Positions 42,740-52,190 are shown, counted from the stretch's first letter. The stretch is 64,000 nucleotides of DNA from Psychrobacillus sp. OK032 (GCF_900111345.1 NZ_FOGY01000009.1:124001-188000); one strand, 5' to 3'. The notes: generated by a model not told the origin, from the letters alone. Numbers and translations are program-made.

Positions 42740-43939
42740 TTATTTTGTTACCATACTTTCTGAGCTGAATTGATATTCAAAGCATACTTCATAAAGTTCT
42801 TCTATTTCTTGTTTGGTAGGTACTTTTGGATTATTATTTGGACTGCCACTTGCTAGTGCATCTTCTGCCATTTTGCTAGTTGCATTTTTAAATGCTTCCG
42901 GTTGAATCCCCCAACCTTTTAAATTAGGAATTTCTAATTCTTGACAAAGTTTTTTGACTTCGTATACAGTCAGCTCAGCGGCCTCTTTATTGGAAAGATT
43001 ACCGCAATCAGGTTTAAATATTCTAGCTAAATCAGCTAAGCGTTCGATACAGGCCTCTTTACTGAATTCAAGAACAGCAGGCAGTAGCATGGCATTGGAT
43101 ATACCATGCGGTACATGAAACAATGCACCGATTGGTCTGGACATCCCGTGGACAAGACAAACGGATGCATTGGTAAAAGCCATTCCAGCTTGTAGGGACC
43201 CTAGAGACATTGCTTCTCTTGCATCGATGTTTTTCCCGTCTTCATAGGTAACTTTTATGTTTTTTACTATTTTTTCTACAGCGGAGAGTGCAAGCATATC
43301 TGTCATTGGCTGTGCCTTTACTGATAAATATGCCTCTATTGCATGACTTAGCGCATCAACTCCTGTAGCTGCTGTAACACCCTTTGGAGAAGAAAGCGTC
43401 AATAATGGATCGACAATGGCAACTTCCGGCATAAATGCAGGTTGCTTAATCATCATTTTTACGTCATTGGTTGTATTCGTAATAATGGTGGCATCCGTTG
43501 CCTCTGAACCAGTTCCGGCAGTTGTTGGAATAGAAATATGGGGGATGGGATGCTTATCAGCAATTTTTTTGCCACCCATGTAATCCCCTATGTAACCACC
43601 ATTGGTTGCTAACACTGAAATTGCCTTTGCTGTGTCAATACAGCTTCCGCCCCCAAGCGAAATTATTACATCGCAGTTTTCCTTTTCGAATATTTCAAGT
43701 GATTCCGCTACATAAACATCTGTTGGTTCAGAATTAACTCCAGTGTAGAAGGCACTTTCAACTTTCAAATTCAAAAGTAGATTTCTACATTCCTCTGTAT
43801 AGCCTAGTCTTTCCATCACTTTATCACTGATGATTAATGCTTTTTTCCCTCTAGCTAACGTTTCCTCACCGACTTTTTCAAACGCTTTTCGACCATAATG
43901 AATTGTTTGTGGAGCACGAAAAACAAAATGATTATCCAA
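42740..43939 (-). CDS. Iron-containing alcohol dehydrogenase (copy 1)
   Basis: A 399-residue group III ADH. NAD-binding GGGSCIDTAKAI (about 97-108) and PTTAGTGSEAT are present. The iron site is formed by Asp in VDPLLT, and histidines in DALSHAIEAYLS, NASVCLVHGMSRPIGALFHV and PHGISNAML. It oxidises or makes a small alcohol or aldehyde; substrate is not readable. ATG 43939 follows AAGGGAGG on the minus strand. It is unlinked to neighbours. Confidence 0.9.
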   Translation of the reverse strand: MDNHFVFRAPQTIHYGRKAFEKVGEETLARGKKALIISDKVMERLGYTEECRNLLLNLKVESAFYTGVNSEPTDVYVAESLEIFEKENCDVIISLGGGSCIDTAKAISVLATNGGYIGDYMGGKKIADKHPIPHISIPTTAGTGSEATDATIITNTTNDVKMMIKQPAFMPEVAIVDPLLTLSSPKGVTAATGVDALSHAIEAYLSVKAQPMTDMLALSAVEKIVKNIKVTYEDGKNIDAREAMSLGSLQAGMAFTNASVCLVHGMSRPIGALFHVPHGISNAMLLPAVLEFSKEACIERLADLARIFKPDCGNLSNKEAAELTVYEVKKLCQELEIPNLKGWGIQPEAFKNATSKMAEDALASGSPNNNPKVPTKQEIEELYEVCFEYQFSSESMVTK

Positions 43940-44312
43940 TGAAACTACCTCCCTTTCTTTTTTTAGTATACATGTTTTTTATTAATTTGGAATAGTCTGA
44001 TTAAATTGCGGGTAGTTCTCATTTTTACTTACTTTTACCTGTGAAAGCAGAAATCTAATGTTGGAAATCAAAGATAATACTTTCTATATAAACTTCATTA
44101 AGAAGAACGTGAAAAAAAGAGGGAAAAGAATTTTGAGAAGCGCCTTTTTCTAGTGCAAGCGTTAGGTGTCCGTATGTTTTATCTACATCTTTTGTTTGTA
44201 CATCCATCAATATAAACAATAAAAAATAAATGTAAGTTAATAATAATTTATTGTTAATCGATAAAAAATGGTGTTAAAATTAATTTGATAATAAATATGA
44301 GAGGTGCTTTTT

Positions 44313-44795
44313 ATGAAACTAGGTTCAACGCTCTTTTTAAAGATAGCTGTTATCTTTCTTGGAATCCCGATTCTTGCTTTATGTATATTTGGGCTGCCTA
44401 TTTTAGCTAGAGAAGCAATAGAGAGTAATTCGGAGTTCGTTTATGTACTATATGGCATTATAATAGTTATGTATGTATCCGCCATACCGTTTTTCATTGC
44501 ATTGAATCACGCATTTAAACTTTTAAGTTTTATTGACAAGAACAATGCGTTCTCGGAAATATCTGTAAAAGCTTTAAAAAATATAAAATATTGTGCAATC
44601 ACGATCAGTGGCTTATTTGTGCTTGGTATGCCATTCTTCTATAACTTCGCGGAGTTAGACTATGCCCCGGGTGTCATATTGATTGGAATGCTTTTTATCT
44701 TTGCTTCAATGGTTATCGCAGTCTTTGCCGCTGTTCTTCAAAGACTTTTGCAAGAAGCTATAAATATAAAATCAGAAAATGATTTAACGGTCTGA
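44313..44795 (+). CDS. DUF2975 membrane protein, YoaS-like
   Basis: A 160-residue protein with four hydrophobic segments (about 5-30, 43-68, 88-110, 122-147) and the KNNAFSEISVKALKNIKYCA link typical of DUF2975. ATG 44313 has GAGAGG upstream. It is followed directly by a small Cro/XRE regulator, the same pairing as B. subtilis YoaS-YozG. The pair probably forms a membrane-linked switch, function unknown. Confidence 0.85.
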   Translation: MKLGSTLFLKIAVIFLGIPILALCIFGLPILAREAIESNSEFVYVLYGIIIVMYVSAIPFFIALNHAFKLLSFIDKNNAFSEISVKALKNIKYCAITISGLFVLGMPFFYNFAELDYAPGVILIGMLFIFASMVIAVFAAVLQRLLQEAINIKSENDLTV

Positions 44796-44805
44796 GGTGA
44801 ATAAT

Positions 44806-45030
44806 TTGGCGATTATTATCAATATTGATGTGATGTTGGCTAAAAGGAAAATGAGCGTTACAGAACTTTCGGAGCGCGTTGGGATCACAATGGCTAACCT
44901 TTCGATTTTAAAAAATGGAAAGGCAAAAGCAATTAGGCTTTCAACCTTAGAGGCAGTTTGCAAAGCATTAGAATGCCAACCTGGGGATATTTTAGAATAC
45001 AGACGTGACGAGGACATTCAAGGATATTAA
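44806..45030 (+). CDS. Small Cro/XRE-type HTH regulator, YozG-like
   Basis: A 74-residue single helix-turn-helix protein: MAIIINIDVMLAKRKMSVTE, then LSERVGITMANLSILKNGKA, then STLEAVCKALECQPGDILEY. I choose TTG 44806, because GAGGTGA lies 5 bases upstream and the resulting N terminus MAIIINID is the common one of this family; an in-frame GTG at 44797 overlaps that ribosome binding site. It starts 10 bases after the DUF2975 stop and is translationally linked to it. Confidence 0.88.
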   Translation: MAIIINIDVMLAKRKMSVTELSERVGITMANLSILKNGKAKAIRLSTLEAVCKALECQPGDILEYRRDEDIQGY

Positions 45031-45051
45031 AATTCGTTTGAATATAGAAAG

Positions 45052-45091
45052 AGCATGTTTTAATCACTTTTTAAAACTATGCTTTTTTTCT
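45052..45091. terminator. Terminator between HTH and RDD genes
   Basis: AGCATGTTTT pairs with AAAACTATGCT with one bulged base, followed by TTTTTTT. The genes converge here. Confidence 0.7.
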
Positions 45092-45185
45092 TACGTTCTC
45101 CAACTATAACTCCCTTTCTGTTATCCAACCATTGATGAAACAGGAAAGTAAGTGACCGTTTTATCACTATATGAATTGACACGAC

Positions 45186-45713
45186 TCACCGTCGGCTAAC
45201 TACTTCAGTTCCCGCTATCCAGTCATACACATTTTTCTTTTTCTTATTTGTAAGAGGAATGATTAAATATAGTAGTATCATAAGATTGACAGCATTCAGA
45301 ATGATAAAAATAGTAATCTGAGAAAATTCGGTTGGTAGCATTAATCGCCATACACCAAAGTGTGCAACCTCCCAAGGTAGAAACTTAATCGCTGTTCGAA
45401 AAATGGAGCGGACGATTCCAATACGCTTCCCCTCACCATCAACCACGTATAAGCCCATTTTTCTTTTCCCCAATGTTCCTTGCCATTTAAAACTTTCACT
45501 TAATATAAAATAAAGCGAAACAGGTATGGTCATCATCATAAGGCCTGTTAGTTCAGCTGATACTGGAGAGCTTGAAAATAATGGGGTGATGTATGACCTA
45601 AAGACAAAAGAAATGGTACCTACAACAAAAATACCGTATAAAACAATAACCAAATAATCTAATAAGAAAGCGTATATACGACTTTTATATGGTGCATATG
45701 ACGTAATAATCAA
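45186..45713 (-). CDS. RDD-family membrane protein
   Basis: A 175-residue protein with the RDD pattern: SRIYAFLLDYLVIVLYG at 12-28 (arginine and aspartate of the name), a KWQGTLGKRKMGLYVVDGEG link, and a second helical pair before KKNVYDWIAGTEVV. RDD proteins are small membrane proteins, some linked to sodium tolerance or transport. ATG 45713 follows AGAGAGG on the minus strand. Confidence 0.85.
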   Translation of the reverse strand: MIITSYAPYKSRIYAFLLDYLVIVLYGIFVVGTISFVFRSYITPLFSSSPVSAELTGLMMMTIPVSLYFILSESFKWQGTLGKRKMGLYVVDGEGKRIGIVRSIFRTAIKFLPWEVAHFGVWRLMLPTEFSQITIFIILNAVNLMILLYLIIPLTNKKKKNVYDWIAGTEVVSRR

Positions 45714-45986
45714 CCTCTCTCTTTTGATTTATGATTAAATTGTTAAATCTTTACTTAAGAAAAAACCCAATACAAAACGCAAACTTAATCTTTTAATTTT
45801 TGCCGAATAATCCCTCTCCTTAATATATTAATTTATTACAAATAGTTGAAAAGAGAATATAAATAATAATCTGAAAATTATTATATAAAGTTTATTCTAT
45901 TACATGTATCATAGAAATATGGGGTTCGATCAACATACAAACCCCGCTTGTATCTAAATGATTGTAAGAAAATAGGAGGGGTATAA

Positions 45987-47168
45987 ATGAAGTCTTATAA
46001 CTACTTTTGCTCTACCCAAATTCAAATGGGTATGGGGAAGGCGATACAACTACCAGAGATGTTGCAATCCCTAGAAATTGGCTCATCAATTCTTATTGTG
46101 AGTGATCCTGGTGTGGTCCGCGTAGGACTTGTAGAACCAATCCAAACTGCCCTGGAGGCATCTGGTTATCGTACATTATTATTCGATTCAATTGAACAAA
46201 ATCCTCGGGATGCTGATTGTTTAGAAGGTGCCAAAATATTTCACGAGTTTGATGCGGATGCTGTAGTTGCTATCGGTGGTGGAAGTGCTATGGATACAGG
46301 GAAAACCATTGCACTGTGTGGACCAAATGGTGGGACACCATCAGACTATGCGGATGGTTTACGTTCGTATTCGAATATTGCTCCAATTATTTGTATCCCA
46401 ACCACAGCTGGAACGGGATCAGAAGTCACGCGCTCTGCTGTTATTACGGAGAAATCAACACACCGTAAGATGACGCTTAAGCATGCTTCATTGAGACCAA
46501 TCTTAGCTGTTCTTGATCCTTCATTAACATTCAGTGTGCCATCTACTATTACTGCTGCTACCGGTGTCGATGCATTGGTACATGCTATTGAAGGATATAC
46601 ATGTAAAGTAACAAATCCGATTTCACAAGCCCTTGGTGCTAAAGCGATGCAAACGATTGTTTCTTCGTTGCCAACTGCGTTCCGAGATGGCCAAAATGAA
46701 GAGGCTCGTCAAGCTATGTTAGAGGGGAGCTTATTAGCTGGCTTATGTTTCGGTTCTGCGGACGTTGCAGCAGTTCATTGTTTAGCAGAAGCGCTTGGTG
46801 GGCTTTACGATACTCCTCATGGTGTTGCAAATGCTGTCTTCTTACCACATGTATTACGATTCAACGCAGCAGAAAACAAACAAATGCATGCTACATTAGC
46901 GCGCTATATGAATTTCGCAAATGATTCGGATACTGAAGAAATAGCTGTCGAAAAACTCATAGAAGGGGTTACATCCTTTACGGAGGCTCTCGAAATCCCT
47001 AGATTAAAAGACTTGCCGGGTGTGCGGGAAGAAGATTTCCCACGCATTGTAGAATTGGCTATACAGAACAACTCAACTTCGAGTAATGTTCGTTCTATTA
47101 CATCTACTGACTATCAACAAATTCTCGAGCAGGCTTACTATAGTAATTGCATAGAAGTAAGTGGGTGA
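45987..47168 (+). CDS. Iron-containing alcohol dehydrogenase (copy 2)
   Basis: A 393-residue group III ADH with GGGSAMDTGKTIAL, PTTAGTGSEVTRSAVI, Asp in VLDPSLT, DALVHAIEGYTC, ADVAAVHCLAEALGGLYDTP and HGVANAVFLP, so the NAD site and the iron ligands are all present. It differs from the copy at 42740 throughout (for example GGGSAMDTG against GGGSCIDTA), so the two probably act on different alcohols. ATG 45987 follows AGGAGGGG. A terminator follows at 47242. Confidence 0.9.
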   Translation: MKSYNYFCSTQIQMGMGKAIQLPEMLQSLEIGSSILIVSDPGVVRVGLVEPIQTALEASGYRTLLFDSIEQNPRDADCLEGAKIFHEFDADAVVAIGGGSAMDTGKTIALCGPNGGTPSDYADGLRSYSNIAPIICIPTTAGTGSEVTRSAVITEKSTHRKMTLKHASLRPILAVLDPSLTFSVPSTITAATGVDALVHAIEGYTCKVTNPISQALGAKAMQTIVSSLPTAFRDGQNEEARQAMLEGSLLAGLCFGSADVAAVHCLAEALGGLYDTPHGVANAVFLPHVLRFNAAENKQMHATLARYMNFANDSDTEEIAVEKLIEGVTSFTEALEIPRLKDLPGVREEDFPRIVELAIQNNSTSSNVRSITSTDYQQILEQAYYSNCIEVSG

Positions 47169-47241
47169 TAGGAGGTAACGATGTAACTTAGTATTACCTG
47201 TTTTCTGTGAAACAGTGTAAAGCACAATCATTCACTAAAGT

Positions 47242-47280
47242 TATAACCACTTCTCAAAATTAGAGAGGTGGTTATTTTTT
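47242..47280 (+). terminator. Terminator after Fe-ADH copy 2
   Basis: ATAACCACTTCTC pairs with GAGAGGTGGTTAT, followed by TTTTTT. Confidence 0.88.
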
Positions 47281-47305
47281 CTGAAAAAATATTGGAGACT
47301 AACCA

Positions 47306-47437
47306 ATGGACCCTCCAATACAAAGTAGAAAAAGGGTGGAAGTATCTCCAAAATATGATCACGATATTTGGACTTACACTAACAAGTCAGCTACCTTAGT
47401 AAGTTATCCAGATAGAAACCCAGAATTAATACCTTAA
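47306..47437 (+). CDS. Possible small protein of 43 residues
   Basis: ATG 47306 is preceded by TTGGAG at a fitting distance, and the frame runs 43 codons (MDPPIQSRKRVEVSPKYDHD ... VSYPDRNPELIP) to TAA. I do not recognise it. It lies right after a terminator in a decayed region, so it may be the start of a lost gene or a true small polar protein. Confidence 0.3.
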   Translation: MDPPIQSRKRVEVSPKYDHDIWTYTNKSATLVSYPDRNPELIP

Positions 47438-47439
47438 GC

Positions 47440-48310
47440 TTGTAAAAATTGAAATACATTCACCCCAATAAACATATAAAGCTAATTTTTATATAATTTT
47501 ATCCAAGTATAGGGCCCTATTAATATGAGTCACCACCTTAGTATTTCATAGATTGATAGTGTAAAAGAAATGGTAATCCACACTACGAAATGTTGCAAAA
47601 GGCCTTCGTTTTTGAGGGATAAAATGACCAATCATTCAATTATAAGCTATTGACTGGATATCCATTGTTCACACTATAAAATTGTGCTAATTATTAGAGT
47701 ACTAACTGAAATTAATCTGCAGGTAGAACGATGCTATACGGTGAACTTTTTCACTTTTAAATGAAGGAGGGACGAGCCTAAATAGACTACGTCCCTTTTT
47801 TAGACTGCTGAAATAACTTACTTACGTCGATGACTTCAGATAATAATTTTAGGGAGAAGGATGGTGCTACTATCAAAGTACTTACAGGAACAGTTGATGG
47901 CGTTCATGGCCTTATTGAATCAGAAACTCCTACTGTTTACAGTTGAACATCATGGTGAGCTTGTGACTTACGGTGTTAATGATATGGTCCTAGATACATG
48001 GGGCAAAGTCGAAAAATGGGTTAGCAATTTTCCAATCGTATCTTTTGGTCCTAGCGGTATAGGATTTGTGAATTAAACAAATGTGTATGCCCTTAATCAT
48101 ATGAGTAGAAAAAAGATTATCATTGGTGTTCCGAGCTATATTCCAGTATCGAGACGAAATGGGTAAGAGATACATTGTATGGTTCGAAGATGCGAGGGCT
48201 CGTGCTCAAAAAATCCTACTGTTGATTAACTATGGATTATGAGGCGTTGGTGCTTGGCAATTAGGATTAAAATTTTATTCAATCTGCAATGTTTTATACT
48301 AGAGATTTAA
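47440..48310. pseudogene. Decayed region with broken coding pieces
   Basis: No complete gene. At about 47848-47943 one frame reads DGATIKVLTGTVDGVHGLIE and SETPTVYS, and a different frame continues VEHHGELVTYGVNDMVLDTW to about 48075. The first piece resembles the middle of pirin-type cupin proteins, but this is weak. A further piece near 48155-48240 reads MGKRYIVWFEDARARAQKIL. I interpret these as frame-shifted gene remnants. Confidence 0.35.
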
Positions 48311-48357
48311 TAAAAAATCATTTACCTTTTGCATTTTGTTTATCAAATGATTTTTTG
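48311..48357. terminator. Terminator-like hairpin in decayed region
   Basis: TAAAAAATCATTT pairs with AAATGATTTTTTG across a 22-base loop, with T-runs on both strands. Confidence 0.6.
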
Positions 48358-48459
48358 GGCAAACATAAATTCATTCACTAAATTAACGTTTACAACAAAC
48401 CATTTCATCACGGGTTATATAACAAGTTTTAAAGACTCCAGATTGTACATTCCATAAAA

Positions 48460-48846
48460 ATGGTACTAGGTAATGAAAACTATTGTCTCTTAGGTAAACT
48501 AGAGGAAATTAAAGAAAAATTTATTCAAATCGAGTCAGTTGCTGCTTCCTTTTATTTAGACTGCTATTTATCAGCTTTTACAGATAAATATGTAGAGCTT
48601 TCCAACTGTGTTCAACGACTGTCCGATCGTAGATATGGTGCGTTAATTGTGGTTCAACGACATGATCCTCTCGATTCTCTTATCCAAAAAGGAACAGCCG
48701 TAGGGGGTACTTTAACGCCCGCATTGTTAGAAATTATCTTTTATCCTGGTACCCCCAATTATTTTTCTATACTAAATTTCCACCAAATATTCACCAAATC
48801 AAACATGTGTTTACATATATATTCTTTATTCTTGAAATGTATATAA
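48460..48846 (+). pseudogene. Truncated CdaS-type diadenylate cyclase
   Basis: The frame (128 codons) carries an N-terminal helical part (FYLDCYLSAFTDKYVELSNC) and the start of a DisA_N/DAC domain: RLSDRRYGALIVVQRHDPLD, then IQKGTAVGGTLTPALLEIIF, then YPGTP. This matches sporulation-specific CdaS of Bacillus. It then loses similarity exactly where the family continues with the DGA and RHR motifs needed for ATP binding and c-di-AMP synthesis, and ends in an unrelated tail. The gene is therefore broken and very likely inactive. No ribosome binding site is convincing. Its second half was not found nearby. Confidence 0.75.
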
Positions 48847-48904
48847 CCCAAATAAGTTGGAAAGATAACAATAGCCTTATGTCATTTAATGGAGTGGGTA
48901 ACAG

Positions 48905-49660
48905 TTGGATAAAAGAGTGAATAATAATGAATTAGGAGAATTGTGTTTACTTGCTGGAAAAATTATGTTAGAAAGCGGAGCAGAGACATCCCGAGTTGAA
49001 GATACAATGATGAGAATTGCAGGTTCTTTTGGGATTAACTATCCGAACAGTTATGTGACACCGACTGGAATTATCTTTTCATTATGTGGAACAGAACAAA
49101 CCAAATTAGCACAAATTTCAAAACGGTCTACGGATTTATACAAAGTCATTATAGTAAATAGTATATCCAGGAAAATAAGTACAGGGGAAATCTCAGCAGA
49201 GGAGGCCTACTCTACTTTAAGAAAAATTGAGAAAGGAAATCTAAAATATCCTAAATATGTAAAGGTTATTGCGGCTTCCATCGTGAGCGGCTTCTCCCTC
49301 GTCATGTTTAATGGGGAATGGAAGGATTTTTTTCCCGCATTCCTCGCTGGTGGCGCGGGTTTTTTATGCGTGAGTTATATTCATCGTTTAGTAGATATTA
49401 AATTTTTTACAGAATTTGTAGCGGCTCTACTTGTTGGCCTAATGTCCTATTTTTTCAAATATATTGGTTTTGGAAATGACCTTTCTAATATTATAGTCGC
49501 AAGTATTATGCCGCTAGTACCTGGCCTTCTGATTACGAACTCCGTTAGGGATTTAATGGCAGGCCATCTTGTTTCTGGATTATCAAAAGGTGCAGAGGCA
49601 GTCTTGACTGCATTTGCCATTGGGGCTGGTGTAGCGATTGTTTTTTCACTCTTTAAATAG
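48905..49660 (+). CDS. ThrE-type threonine/serine exporter, N-terminal subunit
   Basis: A 251-residue membrane protein of the ThrE N-terminal (DUF1212) family. It has a cytoplasmic start GELCLLAGKIMLESGAETSR and GINYPNSYVTPTGIIFSL, then five hydrophobic segments with IVASIMPLVPGLLITNSVRD and GHLVSGLSKGAEAVLTA. Together with the small protein encoded next it forms a split amino-acid exporter. The start is TTG 48905 behind TGGAGTGGG. The gene pair is intact, in contrast to the decayed region before it. Confidence 0.9.
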   Translation: MDKRVNNNELGELCLLAGKIMLESGAETSRVEDTMMRIAGSFGINYPNSYVTPTGIIFSLCGTEQTKLAQISKRSTDLYKVIIVNSISRKISTGEISAEEAYSTLRKIEKGNLKYPKYVKVIAASIVSGFSLVMFNGEWKDFFPAFLAGGAGFLCVSYIHRLVDIKFFTEFVAALLVGLMSYFFKYIGFGNDLSNIIVASIMPLVPGLLITNSVRDLMAGHLVSGLSKGAEAVLTAFAIGAGVAIVFSLFK

Positions 49661-49672
49661 ATCGTGGAATAC

Positions 49673-50119
49673 ATGAATATAATTATACAACTTTTGAGTA
49701 ATTTCATTGTTTCAGGGGCCTTTGCTGTAATATTTAATGTACCAGGAAAAAATATCCTTCAATGTTGCATTGTCGGTATGGTAGGCAGACTTTTACACAG
49801 TTCGTTGATGAACCATGATTATGATACAGTACAAGCCACATTAATTGCCTCATTTTCCATTGGCGTAATTAGCCGAATATTTGCGAAAATCTATAAGGTT
49901 CCTGTCATTGTATTTAGCATTTCAGGTATCCTTCCATTAGTACCTGGTGGCTTAGCCTATGATGCAACAAGAAATTTTGTTGAAAATCATTACAACTTAG
50001 GAATTCAGATTGCCGTAAAAGCCATTATGACAGCAGGTGCCATTGCTGTTGGACTGGTGTTGTCAGAAGCGATCATGCGAATTTTTAAGAAAATTCATTT
50101 AAATGGTTTTCACAAGTAA
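49673..50119 (+). CDS. ThrE-type exporter, C-terminal subunit (DUF3815)
   Basis: A 148-residue protein with four hydrophobic segments and the family motif GILPLVPGGLAYDATRNFVE near residues 80-99. It is the partner half of the ThrE-like protein upstream, four to thirteen bases away depending on the start (GTG 49664 or ATG 49673), so translation is probably coupled. Export of threonine, serine or dipeptides is the family role. Confidence 0.88.
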   Translation: MNIIIQLLSNFIVSGAFAVIFNVPGKNILQCCIVGMVGRLLHSSLMNHDYDTVQATLIASFSIGVISRIFAKIYKVPVIVFSISGILPLVPGGLAYDATRNFVENHYNLGIQIAVKAIMTAGAIAVGLVLSEAIMRIFKKIHLNGFHK

Positions 50120-50124
50120 GTTAT

Positions 50125-50155
50125 TGAAAAAAGGCCTGCTAATTAGGCTTTTTTT
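50125..50155 (+). terminator. Terminator after ThrE pair
   Basis: AAAAAGGCCT pairs with AGGCTTTTT (one bulge) and continues in T. Confidence 0.75.
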
Positions 50156-50472
50156 TAGAGGACTACCCCGAGCGATTCTTCAATTACCTTTTCTGTAAAA
50201 TCATTCAAATAAGTTTGAAAGTTTTTTCAATAACTCAACTTCCATTAAAGAGCGCCTTTCTAAAAACACACGGAGGAGCTTTGGGGTACGTACTTGCTTG
50301 GTGGTTGAAATTTGAGACAGAAATGATAGTTAATGCATACTTTTCATCGTCAGTAGGGGGGGATTACAGTTCTAAGTCAAAATAGTTTTCAGCAAAATTT
50401 TGTAAATAAATTTAATGATACTTCCCATTTTGATTCATTAAGCTAACGGTGTGCTTTAGTTCAAGAAGGAGA

Positions 50473-50512
50473 GAAAAAAACGCACAGAGAAAATATTCTC
50501 TAAGCGTTTTTT
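50473..50512. terminator. Bidirectional terminator before the integrase remnant
   Basis: AAAAAACGC/GCGTTTTTT with an inner AGAGAA/TTCTCT stem. T-runs on both strands. The 50160-50470 stretch before it holds no gene I can support. Confidence 0.8.
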
Positions 50513-50599
50513 CATGTTATTTGCAATTAGAATGTTAATTCGTTATATTCAACCCACTTTTCTTTTTCTCGCTCTACTACTCGATTTTGCCATTCAAAC

Positions 50600-51129
50600 C
50601 AAACATATGAACATTCACTTCAATGACTTTCTACACCACTATTATTGTTCAAAACGACAAGTCCCTATTCCGGAATTAGTACTCAATGAATTACGTATTC
50701 AAAAAAAACGTATAGAAAAGTGGAGGGAATTGGTAGGAGCGATGTTTGAGGATTAGGACTTGGTAATATGTACCAAATACAGGAACCTCACAAGATCCAC
50801 GTAACGTACTTCGGGTAATGAAGCACATTGTAAATTACTCCAAGGGACCAAAGATTCGTTTTCATGAAATTCGACACACTCATGCATCCTTTCTTATTTC
50901 AGAAGGAGTAGATATTGTTAAAATTTCTAAACGATTAGGTCATGCAAATCCCAAAATTACATTAGAGTTTTATGCTCATTTATTACCGAACGAAGACAAT
51001 GATATTGCAACATTTTTCATGATGCTATTCAAAATAAAGACAAAGAAAATGGCAAAGGTTTCGATTGATCTTGCGGACAAATTGCGGACAAACCAAAAAT
51101 TAGAGGTGTATAGTTGTAAATGTTGGTAA
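50600..51129 (+). pseudogene. Broken phage-type tyrosine integrase (C-terminal half)
   Basis: The reading runs SKRQVPIPELVLNELRIQKK ... LVGAMFED, hits TAG at about 50754, continues DLVICTK, and then resumes in the next frame as GTSQDPRNVLRVMKH, KIRFHEIRHTHASFLISEG and VSKRLGH-like ISKRLGHANPKITLEFYAHL. This is the catalytic half of a Bacillus phage integrase with the R..H-x-x-R...H...Y residues (IRHTH, LGHANP, EFYAH). One stop and one frameshift disable it, and the N-terminal half is missing. It lies about 55 bases from the 3' end of a tRNA-Val gene, the usual attachment site for such integrases, so it marks an old integrated element. Confidence 0.85.
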
Positions 51130-51175
51130 AATAAAAAGCCCACAAGCGTTGATACTTCAACACTTGAAGGCTTAT
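51130..51175 (-). terminator. Terminator downstream of tRNA-Val
   Basis: On the minus strand AAGCC (with TTCAAGTGTTGA/TCAACGCTTG inside) pairs with GGCTT and runs into TTTTATTTT. Confidence 0.7.
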
Positions 51176-51183
51176 CTACAGGA

Positions 51184-51255
51184 TGATCTGAGAGGGATTC
51201 GAACCCCCGACCCCGTCCCTGTCAAGGACGTATTCTCCCGCTGAACTATCAGATC
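51184..51255 (-). tRNA. tRNA-Val, anticodon GAC
   Basis: The 72-base minus-strand cloverleaf fits well. The acceptor stem is GATCTGA/TCAGATC with discriminator A. The D-stem is GTTC/GAAT. The anticodon stem-loop is CGTCC-TTGACAG-GGACG, and the loop gives anticodon GAC (valine codons GUC/GUU). The T-arm is GGGGG-TTCGAAT-CCCTC. The 3' CCA is not encoded (TCC follows), so it must be added by tRNA nucleotidyltransferase. It is a single tRNA gene, not a cluster. Confidence 0.9.
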
Positions 51256-51479
51256 GTAATATGTGAAACCTTTGTTAATAATTACAAAAATTAAATACTA
51301 CCTCTTTGACTATTATATAAGTTTGACCTAAAGAGTACAATACTATAAACAACTATTGCTCTTTAATATATTCCACTACGGCTTTAGATGTATTTGCAGC
51401 ACTACTAAAGTCCATTTAATTAAATTTCTGATAGTCTATACTAGAAAGTAAAAAGATAGTGTGGGAAAGGAGGGGACAT

Positions 51480-52190
51480 ATGGTTGATTATATAAAAGAA
51501 GTAGAGCAAGAACTTGACTTTTGGAAGCACAGAATAACAAAGAAATCCGGCCTTATAAGTCGTACATCCAAGACTGTACAAACGAAGATTAACGGTCTTA
51601 TTCCGGAAAAATTTCATCAAGTGATGACAGAAAGTATTAAGAACATGGTGAAAGCAACGCTTGTAGGTTCAAATATTACAACTAAAAAACGGTTATCGAT
51701 AGAACTTAGTCTCTATGAGAAAGACAAGCTACTAAAAGAAAAACTCTCTACCTTCAGAAAAACAGCCGTTGTAGAAGGCGCTGGAACCGGGGCAGGGGGT
51801 ATATTACTTGGACTTGCTGATTTTCCATTACTATTATCGATAAAAATGAAATTTCTTTTTGAAGCTGCCGCTATTTATGGGTTCGATACGGACGATTATG
51901 AAGAACGACTTTTCCTTTTGCATATTTTCCTCTTAGCTTTTTCAAGTGAGGAAAAACGAAAAGATGCATTATTTATCGTTGAAAACTGGGAACAACAAAA
52001 ACATGAAATTGCCGACATGGACTGGCGGGAATTTCAACAGGAATATAGGGATCATATTGATTTAGTAAAAATGTTTCAGTTACTACCTGGTATCGGAGCC
52101 GTTGTTGGAGCATTTGCCAATTATAAACTGCTTGACCAGCTCGGAGAAACAGCAATGAATTCGTACAGATTACGCTTATTGAGGAAATGA
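51480..52190 (+). CDS. EcsC-family protein
   Basis: A 236-residue protein of the EcsC family: an N-terminal basic helical part, then TAVVEGAGTGAGGILLGLAD, then PLLLSIKMKFLFEAAAIYGF, and the late QLLPGIGAVVGAFANYKLLD. It has a glycine-rich hydrophobic middle and probably sits at the membrane. Function is unknown; B. subtilis EcsC is encoded with the Ecs ABC transporter, but no ecsA or ecsB is present here. The start is ATG 51480 behind AAAGGAGGGG; an in-frame GTG 21 bases earlier lacks a ribosome binding site. Confidence 0.85.
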   Translation: MVDYIKEVEQELDFWKHRITKKSGLISRTSKTVQTKINGLIPEKFHQVMTESIKNMVKATLVGSNITTKKRLSIELSLYEKDKLLKEKLSTFRKTAVVEGAGTGAGGILLGLADFPLLLSIKMKFLFEAAAIYGFDTDDYEERLFLLHIFLLAFSSEEKRKDALFIVENWEQQKHEIADMDWREFQQEYRDHIDLVKMFQLLPGIGAVVGAFANYKLLDQLGETAMNSYRLRLLRK

